Assembly: GCF_000968685.2 (NCBI RefSeq)
Contig: NZ_LAKD02000001.1
Location: 400,019-464,018, forward strand
Source of the DNA: Streptomyces antioxidans
GTDB taxonomy: Bacteria > Actinomycetota > Actinomycetes > Streptomycetales > Streptomycetaceae
Direction: 5' to 3'
Length of the DNA: 64,000 bases
Part shown: piece after piece, positions 17,101 through 26,328 of the stretch
How the letters are laid out: the number at the start of each line of letters is the position of its first letter
How positions within the stretch are numbered: the stretch's first letter is position 1
The notes under the pieces: generated by a model
The model's database searches: none
Told to the model about the DNA's origin: nothing
What the model saw: only the letters and a program-made list of their open reading frames with translations
Position numbers and translations under genes: made by a program

Positions 17101-18438
17101 TCAGTCGCGCGAGCGGCGGCGCACCAGCTCCGGGAGCGGCCAGCGGCGGTGCACCCCGTAGGCCACCGCGCCCAGCAGCACCAGGGACCCGCCCGTGATG
17201 CCCACCGCGGTCCACACACCGCCCGAGCTTCCGTGGTCCGACGAGACGGACGCCTGGGCGTGCTTATGGCCGTCCTCGCCACCGGCCGAGGGGTGATTCG
17301 TACCGCCCGCCGCGCCCGGCCGGACGAGGGTGCCGACCGGGTTCACCGAACCCGACGCCTTGAACCCCCAGTCGAAGAGCTTCGCGGTCTCCTTATAGAC
17401 CTCGTTCGCCTCCTTCTCCTGCGGATTCATGACGGTGACCAGCAGCACCCGGTCGCCGCGCTGGGCGACCCCGGTGAAGGTGGCGCCCGCGTTCGTGGTG
17501 TTGCCGTTCTTGACCCCGGCGATGCCCTTGTAGGGCTCGACGCCGAGGCCGGTCAGCAGCCGGTTGGTGTTCTGGATGCCGAAGCTGGAGCGGGTCTTCT
17601 TGCCCTTCTTGTCCTTCTCGAACGTCCCCGGGAACTGCGCGGTCGCCGTCGAGCAGTACTCCCGGAAATCCGCCTTCTGCAGCCCCGAGCGGGCGAAGAG
17701 GGTCAGGTCGTACGCGCTGCTGACCTGGCCCTTCTCGTCGTAGCCATCCGGGGTGACCACATGGGTGTCCCGGGCGTTCAGATGCTTCGCGTGTGCCTGC
17801 ATCTCCCTTACGGTCGCCGGGACCCCGCCGTTCATGGCCGACAGCACGTGCACCGCGTCGTTGCCCGAGCGCAGGAAGACGCCGAGCCACAGGTCGTGGA
17901 CCGAGTAGGTGTAGTTCTCCTTGACCCCGACCAGACTGCTGCCCTCACCCATCCCCTCCAGGTCGGACAGCCGCACCTTATGGGTCTTCGTCTTCGGCAT
18001 CTTCGGCAGCAGCGTGTCCGCGAACAGCATCTTCAGCGTGGACGCGGGCGGCAGCTGCCAGTGGGCGTTATGCGCGGCGAGCACATCGCCCGACTCGGCG
18101 TCGGCCACCAGCCATGACTTCCCGCTGAGCCCCTTGGGCAGCGCGGGCGCGCCTGGTTTGGGGTCCACCTGGGTGTCGGGGCGGCCGAGCCGCTTCCCGC
18201 CCACCGTGGACATATGGGCGGGCGGCTTGACCGCGTCGGTGGCGCCACCCGGCTGGTCGGCGGCGTACGCCGGGGCGGCGGCGAGCGGACCGCACAGCAG
18301 GAGGGCGGCGGCGGTGGCGGCCAGCGGGGCAACGGCGCGGCGCGCGGGGGTGCGGTGCTCGCCGGGACTCTTGTCGTTGCTGCCGCTCTTACGGGTGCTG
18401 TGTCGGACGTGAGTGCTGGTGAAGGAAGGTGTGGGCAC
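17101..18438 (-). CDS. D-alanyl-D-alanine carboxypeptidase (S11 family), membrane-anchored
   Basis: Penicillin-binding-protein-type D,D-carboxypeptidase trimming peptidoglycan stem peptides outside the cell, about 445 residues. The three active-site motifs are PPASTLKML (SxxK), LRSGNDAVHVL (SxN-like) and GVKNGNTTNAG (KxG). A signal sequence ends at ...AAAPAYA. The C-terminus has one membrane span (SLVLLGAVAYGVHRRW) followed by a basic tail, so the domain faces outward. The frame is open up to 18714, but upstream sequence overlaps the divergent SCO4848-like gene; GTG 18438 is my best start, with modest confidence. Confidence 0.88.
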   Translation of the reverse strand: MPTPSFTSTHVRHSTRKSGSNDKSPGEHRTPARRAVAPLAATAAALLLCGPLAAAPAYAADQPGGATDAVKPPAHMSTVGGKRLGRPDTQVDPKPGAPALPKGLSGKSWLVADAESGDVLAAHNAHWQLPPASTLKMLFADTLLPKMPKTKTHKVRLSDLEGMGEGSSLVGVKENYTYSVHDLWLGVFLRSGNDAVHVLSAMNGGVPATVREMQAHAKHLNARDTHVVTPDGYDEKGQVSSAYDLTLFARSGLQKADFREYCSTATAQFPGTFEKDKKGKKTRSSFGIQNTNRLLTGLGVEPYKGIAGVKNGNTTNAGATFTGVAQRGDRVLLVTVMNPQEKEANEVYKETAKLFDWGFKASGSVNPVGTLVRPGAAGGTNHPSAGGEDGHKHAQASVSSDHGSSGGVWTAVGITGGSLVLLGAVAYGVHRRWPLPELVRRRSRD

Positions 18439-18544
18439 GGAGGTGAACGTACCTGGCGTCGCTGAGGAGAGCGACAGCAGCGCCGACGTATTGACGGCAG
18501 ACCCCCGCGTGGAGGTATGGGAGGCCGTGCCCATACTGGAGACC

Positions 18545-18796
18545 ATGAAGCTCAGCCGCCCCGTGTCCTGGTTCCTGCTCGCCTTCGGGGTCTGGAGCTG
18601 GGTCATCTGGTTCACCTTTGTCAAAAATTTGTGGAAGGACGCCAGCGGACTCGCCTTCGACGACTCCGGTGATCCCACCGCGTACTTTTGGGTGCATCTG
18701 CTGCTCGCGATCACCTCGTTTCTCTTGGGGACGGCGATCGGGGTGATCGGGTTGCGCGGTGTACGCGCCCTGCGCCGGAACGACGCCTCCGGGTAG
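18545..18796 (+). CDS. SCO4848 family membrane protein
   Basis: Small protein of 83 residues with two membrane segments (about 8-26 and 49-70) and a conserved FVKNLWKD loop between them. It matches the streptomycete SCO4848-type family, which lies beside a D,D-carboxypeptidase gene in other genomes. The ATG at 18545 has GGAGACC directly before it; a longer frame from 18413 is an artefact. It is divergent from the carboxypeptidase gene with only ~106 bp between starts, so the two may share control. No biochemical function is known. Confidence 0.85.
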   Translation: MKLSRPVSWFLLAFGVWSWVIWFTFVKNLWKDASGLAFDDSGDPTAYFWVHLLLAITSFLLGTAIGVIGLRGVRALRRNDASG

Positions 18797-18886
18797 CCGT
18801 TCCGGGCAGCTGCGGCAGGTGGTCGCGGCAGGCCAGCAGTTGCAGGTAGTCGCGTAGTCGCGTAGTCGCTAGGGGAGGCACCGGGG

Positions 18887-20437
18887 ATGGTCGTGCTCTA
18901 CGTCCTGATCGCACTGGTCGTCGTCGGTCTGCTGACCGCCGTCCACTGGTACGCGTGGCGGCGGCTCATCCGCGATACGACGGCGCGCGGGGGCCGGGCG
19001 CGCCGCGCGGGCACGGCGGCGGCCTTCGCGCTGCCGCTGATCAGCGTCGGCGCGCTGGTCGCGGGCCGCGCGGGCGCGCCCTTCCCCCTCCAGCGCGCCC
19101 TGGCCTGGCCGGGCTACCTCTGGCTGGCCCTGCTCCTGTACCTGACCCTGGCCCTCCTGGCGGGCGAGGCGGTACGGCCCCTGCTGCGCGCCTGGCTGGA
19201 CAAGTCCGCCGGTGTGCGGCCGACCGCGGGCCCGGGGGCGCCAGACGGCCCGCCAGACGGCCCGCCGACGGCGTCCGCCGCTGCCGACGGCGTCGCCGCA
19301 CCCGCACCCGCACCGGCGGCCGTCGGCACGGGCGCCCGCGAGGGCGCGGCGGCCGGAGACGGCAAGGGCCCGGCGGCCGAAGGCGGTCCGGGCGCGGCTG
19401 TGGTGAGTGCGGCCGAGGCCGTCGCCGACGGGAGCATCGAGGACCCGGCCGGAGCGCCGGGGCCCGCCGTGACCGGGCCGGTCGCCGTGACCGGGCCGGT
19501 CACGGCCGCCGCCGGGGGCGGCGCAGCCAAGCCCACCGCACAGGCAGCCGCCACGGACGCCGAAGGAGGGGCGGCGGCGCCCGCGGATCCTGCGGCCCCC
19601 GCGGATCCCGCGCCCTCCCGCCGCCTCTTCGTCGCACGGGCCGTCGCCGTCGGCGCCACTGCCGTGGCGGCCGGGACGGTGGGGTACGGGACGTACACCG
19701 TGTTGCGCGGCCCACGGGTCAGGCGGATCACCGTGCCGCTCGCCAAGCTGCCGCGCCGCGCCCACGGCTTCCGGATCGCCGTCGTCAGCGATATCCACCT
19801 CGGGCCGATCCTGGGCCGCGACCACACCCGGCGGGTGGTCGAGACGGTCAACCGCACCAACCCCGACCTCGTCGCCGTCGTCGGCGACCTCGTGGACGGC
19901 AGCGTGGCCGACCTCGGCCCGGCCGCCGAGCCGCTGCGCGGGCTGAGCGCCCGCCTCGGCGGCTACTTCGTCACCGGCAACCACGAGTACTACTCGGGCG
20001 CGGCCGAGTGGGTGGACCACGTCCGCGAGCTGGGCCTGAGGCCCCTGGAGAACGAGCGCACCGAGCTGCCCGGCTTCGACCTCGCCGGGGTGAACGACAT
20101 CGCGGGCGAGAGCGAGGGCCAGGGGCCCGACTTCGGCAAGGCGCTCGGCGACCGCGACCGCTCACGCGCCTCCGTACTGCTCGCCCACCAGCCGGTGGTG
20201 ATCCACGACGCGGTGAAGGCGGGCGTGGATCTCCAGCTCTCCGGCCACACCCATGGCGGTCAGCTGTGGCCCGGCACCTATGTGGCCGAGCTCGCCAACC
20301 CCACCGCCGCCGGTCTCGAGCGGTACGGCGACACCCAGCTCTACGTGACCCGTGGCGCGGGCGCCTGGGGCCCGCCGGTGCGGATCGGGGCGCCCCCGGA
20401 CATCACCGTCGTGGAGCTCGCCTCGACCCGCGCCTGA
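18887..20437 (+). CDS. membrane-anchored metallophosphoesterase
   Basis: Calcineurin-like phosphoesterase of 516 residues. About four hydrophobic segments span residues 1-100. An Ala/Pro/Gly-rich linker (about 105-240) leads to a further hydrophobic stretch before the catalytic domain. The catalytic domain contains the complete metal-binding set: VVSDIHLGPI, GDLVDGS, GNHEYY, AHQPVV and SGHTHGGQLWPG. This layout matches YkuE/YaeI-like enzymes that act on phospholipid or cell-envelope phosphodiesters at the membrane; the substrate is unknown. GGGAGGCACCGGGG precedes the ATG. It is convergent with the VanZ-RDD gene, 12 bp away. Confidence 0.9.
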   Translation: MVVLYVLIALVVVGLLTAVHWYAWRRLIRDTTARGGRARRAGTAAAFALPLISVGALVAGRAGAPFPLQRALAWPGYLWLALLLYLTLALLAGEAVRPLLRAWLDKSAGVRPTAGPGAPDGPPDGPPTASAAADGVAAPAPAPAAVGTGAREGAAAGDGKGPAAEGGPGAAVVSAAEAVADGSIEDPAGAPGPAVTGPVAVTGPVTAAAGGGAAKPTAQAAATDAEGGAAAPADPAAPADPAPSRRLFVARAVAVGATAVAAGTVGYGTYTVLRGPRVRRITVPLAKLPRRAHGFRIAVVSDIHLGPILGRDHTRRVVETVNRTNPDLVAVVGDLVDGSVADLGPAAEPLRGLSARLGGYFVTGNHEYYSGAAEWVDHVRELGLRPLENERTELPGFDLAGVNDIAGESEGQGPDFGKALGDRDRSRASVLLAHQPVVIHDAVKAGVDLQLSGHTHGGQLWPGTYVAELANPTAAGLERYGDTQLYVTRGAGAWGPPVRIGAPPDITVVELASTRA

Positions 20438-20449
20438 GCGCTTGTCAAC

Positions 20450-21805
20450 TCACCCCCGGTCCGCGCCTACGGCGACAGGAGCAGGCCGGTCAGAGGGCGC
20501 CGCGGCAGGCCGGTCAGCGACCGGGTCAGCCGTCCGGTCAGCGCCCCAGTCAGCCGCCCGGTCAGCCATCGCCGTCCCCCCGGCGGCCGTCCGCACCTCC
20601 CGCACCGCCCGCGCAGCCTCCCGCACCGCCCGCCCATGCGGCAGCGTCGCGTTGTGGATGCCCGATACGCGGTCGTGCGGGGCCAGCCGGTCCGGGTGGC
20701 GCAGCGTCTTCCGTACACAGGACGCCGTCAGCGTGAACCCGACCACCACCGCCAGCAGTTGAGCGGGGCTCAGCGCCGTGAGGACCGCCGCCGCACCCTG
20801 CGTGCCCGAGTCGCGGACGGTGGCGAACAGGGCCGACGGATACGGCTCGCGCAGCAGCGTCAGCAACGCCAGGAACAGCCCCGCCAGGAACGGCATCACC
20901 AGCGCCCCGATCAGCAGCGCACGCAGGGCCAGCCGCCAGGCCACCAGCGGACCGCCGTCCTCCGCCACCAGCTTCAGCAGCAACAGCCGCTTCCCGGGCG
21001 TCGCCCCGGTCGCCAGCGGCAGCAGCACGAACCAGGCCACGAAGATCCCCAGCAGTGTCCAGACCGGGGCCGACCCGCCCCGGTACATCATCACCGCGGC
21101 GGTGAACACCGAGGCGATGACATATCCGGCCACATCCACGACCAGCGCCGTCAGCCGCCGCCCGAACGGGACCGGACGTGCCGCCAGCGCCCGCCCGTCC
21201 AGCGACTCCAGCGTCGGCAGCGTCCGCGCGACCGGCCCGGCCAGCAGCCAACCGGCCATCGCCCCCGCCGTGTTGACGATCAGGTCGTCCACGTCGAACA
21301 GCCGGTACGGGCAGCTGTAGAGGCCCCACACCCCGGTCCACTGCGTCAGCTCGAAGGACAGCGAGACCGCGAAGCCGATCGCGGCGGTGGCGGGCAGCGA
21401 GCGCCGGAAGTGATAGCGCAGGAAGACGCCGAGCGGCAGGAGCAGCAGCAGGTTGAAGACGGTTCCGGCGACGGCGGGGTTCTGGAGGACCAGCGCGTTG
21501 AGCCCGACCTCGTGGTCCGCCTCCTTCCAGATGTCCCGGAACGTGTTCCCGGGCATCCACTGCGGATGGGCCACCATCGCGAACCGCTGGCACATGTCGG
21601 CGGTCTGCTTCGGCAGCGGCACGATCGTCATGCAGAGGGCGGTGAGCGAGTAGTAGAGGAAGCCGTACAGCGACAGCGTCCGGCCGCGGGACATCACGCC
21701 GTGGCGGCGGTACAGGGCGACGGCTGTCGGCAGCAACAGTAGGAGCGCCAGCAGCGGGAAGAGCGCGGCAGCGGTCTTGATCGGGAGAACGTAGGCGGTG
21801 GCCAT
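20450..21805 (-). CDS. VanZ-RDD membrane protein
   Basis: Membrane protein of 451 residues with two recognisable modules. The N-terminal half has VanZ-like features (five or so spans, FELTQWTGVWGLYSCPYRLF and DVDDLIVNTAGAMAGWLL). The C-terminal half is an RDD domain (RRLTALVVDVAGYVIASVF, TPGKRLLLLKLV). VanZ of enterococci raises teicoplanin resistance by an unknown mechanism; RDD proteins are often transport-related. No ribosome site precedes the ATG at 21805, but a -10-like TATAGT lies 7 bases before it, indicating a leaderless message. The C-terminal ~45 residues are Ala/Arg-rich. Confidence 0.87.
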   Translation of the reverse strand: MATAYVLPIKTAAALFPLLALLLLLPTAVALYRRHGVMSRGRTLSLYGFLYYSLTALCMTIVPLPKQTADMCQRFAMVAHPQWMPGNTFRDIWKEADHEVGLNALVLQNPAVAGTVFNLLLLLPLGVFLRYHFRRSLPATAAIGFAVSLSFELTQWTGVWGLYSCPYRLFDVDDLIVNTAGAMAGWLLAGPVARTLPTLESLDGRALAARPVPFGRRLTALVVDVAGYVIASVFTAAVMMYRGGSAPVWTLLGIFVAWFVLLPLATGATPGKRLLLLKLVAEDGGPLVAWRLALRALLIGALVMPFLAGLFLALLTLLREPYPSALFATVRDSGTQGAAAVLTALSPAQLLAVVVGFTLTASCVRKTLRHPDRLAPHDRVSGIHNATLPHGRAVREAARAVREVRTAAGGTAMADRAADWGADRTADPVADRPAAAPSDRPAPVAVGADRG

Positions 21806-21812
21806 GCAGAGG

Positions 21813-21818
21813 ACTATA
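21813..21818 (-). promoter_or_regulatory. -10 element of a leaderless promoter, VanZ-RDD gene
   Basis: On the minus strand TATAGT is separated by 7 bases from the ATG at 21805, so transcription should begin at or near the start codon. No good -35 hexamer is seen. Confidence 0.5.
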
Positions 21819-21866
21819 CGCCATGTGTATACGCACGATGCATAGTTCGCTGATGCCCACTGGAAC

Positions 21867-21910
21867 GACGAAGGCCCCGCCCCCGGAACCCGGGAAGCGG
21901 GGCCTTCGTC
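21867..21910 (-). terminator. terminator of the sdh operon
   Basis: Arms 21867-21880 (GACGAAGGCCCCGC) and 21897-21910 are perfectly complementary over 14 bp with a 16-base loop. The hairpin begins 30 bases past the sdhB stop. It separates the operon from the VanZ-RDD promoter. Confidence 0.85.
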
Positions 21911-21939
21911 CACAGACTCCTACGGAGCCGCAGCCCTCC

Positions 21940-22713
21940 TCAGAAGCGCCGCGTGATCAGCGCGCGCTTCACCTCCTGGATGGCCTTCGTGACCTCGATT
22001 CCCCGCGGGCACGCCTCCGTGCAGTTGAAGGTCGTACGGCAGCGCCAGACGCCGTCCTTGTCGTTCAGGATCTCCAGCCGCTGCTCACCGCCCTCGTCAC
22101 GGGAGTCGAAGATGAAGCGGTGCGCGTTGACGATCGCCGCCGGGCCGAAGTACTGGCCGTCGTTCCAGAACACCGGGCACGAGGAGGTGCACGCGGCGCA
22201 CAGGATGCACTTGGTGGTGTCGTCGAACCGCTCGCGGTCCGCCGCGGACTGCAGCCGCTCCCGCGTCGGCTCATTGCCCGTCGTGATCAGGAAGGGCATC
22301 ACATCGCGGTAGGCCTGGAAGAACGGCTCCATGTCCACGATCAGGTCCTTGAGGACCGCGAGCCCCTTGATCGGCTCGACCGTGATGGGCTTCTCCGGGC
22401 TGATGTCCTTGATCAACGTCTTGCAGGCCAGCCGGTTGCGGCCGTTGATCCGCATCGCGTCGGATCCGCAGATGCCGTGGGCGCAGGAGCGGCGGAAGGT
22501 CAGGGTGCCGTCCAGCTCCCACTTGATCTTGTGGAGACCATCGAGGACGCGCTCCTTCGGATCCAGGTCGATCTGGAAGTCCTCCCAGATCACCTGGTCC
22601 GAGACCTCCGGGTTGAAGCGCCGGATCCGGAAGGTGACGGTGATCAGGTGCGAGGCGGTGGCGTCGGTCGCCTCGGGGGCCTGGTCGGACTTCTCAAGCG
22701 TGGGGGTGCTCAT
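21940..22713 (-). CDS. sdhB: succinate dehydrogenase iron-sulfur subunit
   Basis: SdhB of respiratory complex II, 257 residues, passing electrons from the flavoprotein to the quinone site. The [2Fe-2S] cysteines are in RRSCAHGICGSDAM and the later RLACKT. The [4Fe-4S] and [3Fe-4S] ligands are in CILCAACTSSCPVF and FNCTEACPRGI. Its start overlaps the sdhA stop by one base (TGATG), so the two are translated together. It is the last gene of sdhCDAB and is followed by a strong terminator. Confidence 0.96.
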   Translation of the reverse strand: MSTPTLEKSDQAPEATDATASHLITVTFRIRRFNPEVSDQVIWEDFQIDLDPKERVLDGLHKIKWELDGTLTFRRSCAHGICGSDAMRINGRNRLACKTLIKDISPEKPITVEPIKGLAVLKDLIVDMEPFFQAYRDVMPFLITTGNEPTRERLQSAADRERFDDTTKCILCAACTSSCPVFWNDGQYFGPAAIVNAHRFIFDSRDEGGEQRLEILNDKDGVWRCRTTFNCTEACPRGIEVTKAIQEVKRALITRRF

Positions 22714-24467
22714 CAGTACTTACGCTCCATCGGCTGGTAGCGGGTCTGCACGACCGGCTTGTAGTCGAGGCGGATGGACTCGGATCCGTCCGCGCCCACC
22801 TCTCGGTACGCCATGGTGTGCCGCATGAAGTTGACGTCGTCGCGGTTCGGGTAGTCCTCGCGGTAGTGACCGCCGCGCGACTCCTTGCGGGCCAGCGCGG
22901 AGATGGCCATGACCTCGGCCAGGTCGAGCAGATTGCCCAGCTCGATGGCCTCCAGCAGATCGGTGTTGAACCGCTTGCCCTTGTCCTGGACGCTGACCTG
23001 TCGGAAGCGCTCGCGCAGGTGGCCGATCTCCTCGACGGCCTCCTTGAGCGTCTGCTCGGTGCGGAAGACCATGACGTTCTTGTCCATGGTCTCCTGGAGC
23101 GCCTTGCGGACCTCGGTGACCCGCTCGGTGCCGGTCGCGTCCCGCAGGCTCTCCACCTGTGCCCGGACGAACCCGGCCGGGTCCTCGGGGAGTTCGACGA
23201 AGTCGGCCGCGGCGGAGTACTCCGCGGCGGCGATGCCCGCCCGGCGGCCGAAGACATTGATGTCGAGCAGCGAGTTGGTGCCCAGGCGGTTGGCGCCGTG
23301 CACGGACACGCACGCGACCTCGCCGGCGGCGTACAGGCCGGGCACGACGGTGTCGTTGTCCGCCAGCACCTCGCCCTGGACGTTGGTCGGGATGCCGCCC
23401 ATCGTGTAGTGCGCGGTCGGCTGGATCGGGATCGGGTCCGTGTACGGCTCGATGCCGAGGTAGGTCCGCGCGAACTCGGTGATGTCGGGCAGCTTGGCGT
23501 CCAGCTGCTCCGGCGGCAGATGGGTGAGGTCCAGATAGACGTGGTCGCCCTCGGGACCGCAGCCGCGGCCCTCGCGGATCTCGGTGTAGATCGACCGCGA
23601 GACGACGTCACGCGAGGCGAGGTCCTTCATGACCGGCGCGTACTTCTCCATGAAGCGCTCGCCGTCCTTGTTGCGGAGGATGCCGCCCTCACCACGGGCG
23701 CCCTCCGTCAGCAGGATGCCCATCCGCCAGATGCCGGTCGGGTGGAACTGGAAGAACTCCATGTCCTCCAGCGGCAGCCCGCGCCGGTAGGCGACCGCCT
23801 GGCCGTCACCGGTGAGGGTGTGGGCGTTGGAGGTCACCTTGAAGAACTTGCCGCAGCCGCCCGAGGCGAAGACCACCGCCTTCGCCTGGAAGACGTGCAG
23901 CTCACCGGTGGCCAGCTCGTAGGCCACCACACCGGCGGTGCGCCTGACCCCGTCGACCTCGGCCATCAGCAGGTCCAGGACGTAGAACTCGTTGAAGAAC
24001 TCCACGCCCTCCTTGACGCAGTTCTGGTACAGCGTCTGGAGGATCATGTGGCCGGTGCGGTCCGAGGCGTAGCAGGACCGGCGGACCGGGGCCTCGCCGT
24101 GGTTGCGGCTGTGGCCGCCGAAGCGGCGCTGGTCGATGGTGCCGTCCGGGGTCCGGTTGAACGGCAGGCCCATCTTCTCGAGGTCCAGGACCGAGTCGAT
24201 GGCCTCCTTCGCCAGGATCTCGGCGGCGTCCTGGTCGACCAGGTAGTCACCGCCCTTGATCGTGTCGAAGGTGTGCCACTCCCAGTTGTCCTCCTCGACG
24301 TTGGCGAGGGCGGCGGCCATGCCGCCCTGCGCGGCGCCGGTGTGGGACCGGGTCGGATAGAGCTTGGTGAGCACCGCGGTGCGGCTGCGCTTGGTCGACT
24401 CGATGGCCGCGCGCATCCCGGCCCCGCCGGCGCCGACGATGACGGTGTCGTACTTGTGGATCTTCAT
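22713..24467 (-). CDS. sdhA: succinate dehydrogenase flavoprotein subunit
   Basis: SdhA, 584 residues, oxidising succinate to fumarate with covalent [18 protein letters not shown] is the FAD-binding fold; the histidyl-FAD attachment is in [16 protein letters not shown]. Further conserved blocks are [25 protein letters not shown] and [18 protein letters not shown], with substrate-binding His and Arg residues in these segments. It is encoded 24 bp after sdhD and overlaps sdhB. Length and motifs are those of the usual aerobic enzyme. Confidence 0.97.
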   Translation of the reverse strand: MKIHKYDTVIVGAGGAGMRAAIESTKRSRTAVLTKLYPTRSHTGAAQGGMAAALANVEEDNWEWHTFDTIKGGDYLVDQDAAEILAKEAIDSVLDLEKMGLPFNRTPDGTIDQRRFGGHSRNHGEAPVRRSCYASDRTGHMILQTLYQNCVKEGVEFFNEFYVLDLLMAEVDGVRRTAGVVAYELATGELHVFQAKAVVFASGGCGKFFKVTSNAHTLTGDGQAVAYRRGLPLEDMEFFQFHPTGIWRMGILLTEGARGEGGILRNKDGERFMEKYAPVMKDLASRDVVSRSIYTEIREGRGCGPEGDHVYLDLTHLPPEQLDAKLPDITEFARTYLGIEPYTDPIPIQPTAHYTMGGIPTNVQGEVLADNDTVVPGLYAAGEVACVSVHGANRLGTNSLLDINVFGRRAGIAAAEYSAAADFVELPEDPAGFVRAQVESLRDATGTERVTEVRKALQETMDKNVMVFRTEQTLKEAVEEIGHLRERFRQVSVQDKGKRFNTDLLEAIELGNLLDLAEVMAISALARKESRGGHYREDYPNRDDVNFMRHTMAYREVGADGSESIRLDYKPVVQTRYQPMERKY

Positions 24468-24491
24468 GAGTGGATACCTCAGCCCCGGGGC

Positions 24492-24962
24492 CTAGCGGAT
24501 GTTCGGGTCGAAGGTGAAGATCACCAGAGTGCCGAGCACGATGGTGAATCCCGCCGCCGTGTAGAGCAGCGCCTTCAGCCACAGGCGGGTGTTGTCCCGC
24601 TCCGCGTAGTCGTTGATGATCGTGCGCAGGCCGTTCGCGCCGTGCAGCGTGGCGAGCCAGAGCATGATCAGATCCCATGCCTGCCAGAACGGCGAGGCCC
24701 AGCGGCCGGCCACGAAGGCGAAGCCGATCTTGGTGACACCGCCGTCCAGCACCAGCTGGATCAGCAGATGGCCCAGGACCAGGACGACCAGCAGGACGCC
24801 GGACAGGCGCATGAAGAGCCAGCCGTACATCTCGAAGTTCGTACGGGTCGCCCTGGGCGTCTTGCGGGTGCGGGCCCGCGGCGGCTCGATGACCGGGGCC
24901 GGATGGTCCACGTCGTACGCGCTGACCGCGTCGGTCGCGGGGGTGGTGGTCTCGGCGGACAT
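24492..24962 (-). CDS. sdhD: succinate dehydrogenase membrane anchor subunit
   Basis: SdhD, 156 residues, a hydrophobic anchor of complex II with three membrane spans (about 51-71, 90-112, 126-148). The motif LHGANGLRTIINDYAE carries the histidine expected to ligate haem b or line the quinone site. The first ~45 residues are a hydrophilic N-terminal extension. Start ATG 24962 follows sdhC after five bases, implying coupling. The surrounding frame is open to 25310, but that part overlaps sdhC and is spurious. Confidence 0.93.
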   Translation of the reverse strand: MSAETTTPATDAVSAYDVDHPAPVIEPPRARTRKTPRATRTNFEMYGWLFMRLSGVLLVVLVLGHLLIQLVLDGGVTKIGFAFVAGRWASPFWQAWDLIMLWLATLHGANGLRTIINDYAERDNTRLWLKALLYTAAGFTIVLGTLVIFTFDPNIR

Positions 24963-24967
24963 GTGCG

Positions 24968-25348
24968 TCAGCTCCCGAACAGTTCGCGCAGCGTGTGCTG
25001 GAGGACCGGGTAGAAGGCACCGGCCATCAGCACGACCCAGACACCGACGACGCCCCAGAGCATCTGACGCTGGTACCTCGCGCCCTTGGACCAGAAGTCG
25101 ACGGCGATGACGCGCAGGCCGTTGAGCGCGTGAAACAGGATGGCGGCCACCAGGCCGTACTCCATCAGGTTCACGACGGGATTCTTGTACGTGGCGACCA
25201 CGTCGTCGTACGCCTCGGGCGAGACGCGGACCAGCGAGGTGTCCAGCACATGTACGAACAGGAAGAAGAAGATGAGGACGCCGGTGACTCGATGAGCCAC
25301 CCAGGACCACATGCCTTCCCGGCCGCGATACAGCGTTCCAGCCGGCAC
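24968..25348 (-). CDS. sdhC: succinate dehydrogenase cytochrome b556 subunit
   Basis: SdhC, 126 residues, first gene of the operon. The start is GTG 25348 (VPAGTLYRGREGMWSW), with GGAGGG seven bases upstream; an ATG at 25435 would add 29 residues unlike the family. Three membrane spans are visible, with HRVTGVLIFFFLFVHVLD in the first and FHALNGLRVI holding the conserved histidine that ligates haem. Together with SdhD it anchors the catalytic subunits and binds menaquinone. The operon promoter must lie in 25349-25504. Confidence 0.93.
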   Translation of the reverse strand: MPAGTLYRGREGMWSWVAHRVTGVLIFFFLFVHVLDTSLVRVSPEAYDDVVATYKNPVVNLMEYGLVAAILFHALNGLRVIAVDFWSKGARYQRQMLWGVVGVWVVLMAGAFYPVLQHTLRELFGS

Positions 25349-25504
25349 GGAAAAACCCTCCGGAAGCGGGATTGGGGCCTGCCGGCTTCGGGGTCGGTCG
25401 GGCCCGGCCGGGTACGGTCCACCGGCCCTGGCCATCGTACCGACGTGTTGTCGGAGGGTCCGTCCGGGGGGCTCAAGTGTGATCGATCAAGCACGGACGG
25501 GCGA

Positions 25505-26077
25505 TCATGCGATCCGGGATCCGGGCACATCCGGCAAACGGGACCGGGTCCCGGCCAGCCGGACCAGCCTGCCGCGGGCGATGCGCCGCAGCTCCTCGGC
25601 GGTGTTGTCGCGCTCCCGCTCCCGCTCGTTGCCCAGCCGGTCCCGGATCCCGGTCAGCAGCCGGTCCAGCCGCTCGTCGGGCCGCAGACCATCCAGACAG
25701 ATGACGAAAACGTGACCGAATCGACGCTCGTACGCGTCATGGGCGGCCTGGAGCGCGGTGTGCGCGGCCAGTGAGCCCAGGCTGTCCGCGGGCGGCAGCT
25801 CATGGCCCACCACCGACTCATCCGCGAGCGCCTCGTCCAGATCGGCGGGGGTGAGGTCATAGCTGGCCTCGTCCCCGGCGGCCAGCAGCGCCTCCAGATC
25901 CGGATACGGGCGGTGGGCCGCGATCAGCCGGGCCCAGCGACGGCTGCCGCAACAGGCGAGGAGCGCGGCCTCGGCCGCGTCGGCGGGGGCGGTGTTGAGC
26001 CGGTCGAGGCGGGAGGCGGCGGCGCGGGACCTGGACCTGGACAGCGTGGACTCCTCGGACACGCATGAGGCGCGCAT
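25505..26077 (-). CDS. uraD: 2-oxo-4-hydroxy-4-carboxy-5-ureidoimidazoline decarboxylase
   Basis: OHCU decarboxylase, about 190 residues, the last step from urate to S-allantoin. LNTAPADAAEAALLACCGS, AAHRPYPDLEALLAAGDEA and YERRFGHVFVICLDGL are family motifs, the second including the catalytic-region histidine. The C-terminus is rich in Arg/Glu. Other urate genes are not adjacent here, so it is an isolated member of the pathway. The start is uncertain: ATG 26077 is used, but the frame is open to 26125 and the first ~20 residues are not conserved-looking. Divergent from the hexosaminidase gene. Confidence 0.85.
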   Translation of the reverse strand: MRASCVSEESTLSRSRSRAAASRLDRLNTAPADAAEAALLACCGSRRWARLIAAHRPYPDLEALLAAGDEASYDLTPADLDEALADESVVGHELPPADSLGSLAAHTALQAAHDAYERRFGHVFVICLDGLRPDERLDRLLTGIRDRLGNERERERDNTAEELRRIARGRLVRLAGTRSRLPDVPGSRIA

Positions 26078-26328
26078 GGGATGCGGACACCCGGGAGAAA
26101 CGGCCCCGGGGGAGGCGTGGGACACATGGGCTGGGCGCGTGAGCAGTTCACGCTAACGACGGGGGGAGGCGGATGTGCCGATGGGAACGCGATATCACCC
26201 GAACGGGGAGGTTTTATCGCATGCGGTGGACGGCATTCGGGGCGCAGGGCTTTTTTCGGCCATAGGCGACCGAACGCCCGAAGCGGGGACGGTTCGCGGG
26301 GGAGGGTCCGAGGAGGAGGTACACCGCC

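Noticed and set aside
22818..25013. A 731-codon plus-strand frame opposite sdhA/sdhD/sdhC
   Set aside because: It lies antisense to the sdh genes and shows no domain; it is a codon-bias shadow.
26126..26328. DasR-type operator upstream of the hexosaminidase
   Set aside because: I looked for a match to the ACTGGTCTAGACCA-like consensus and found none in the interval.
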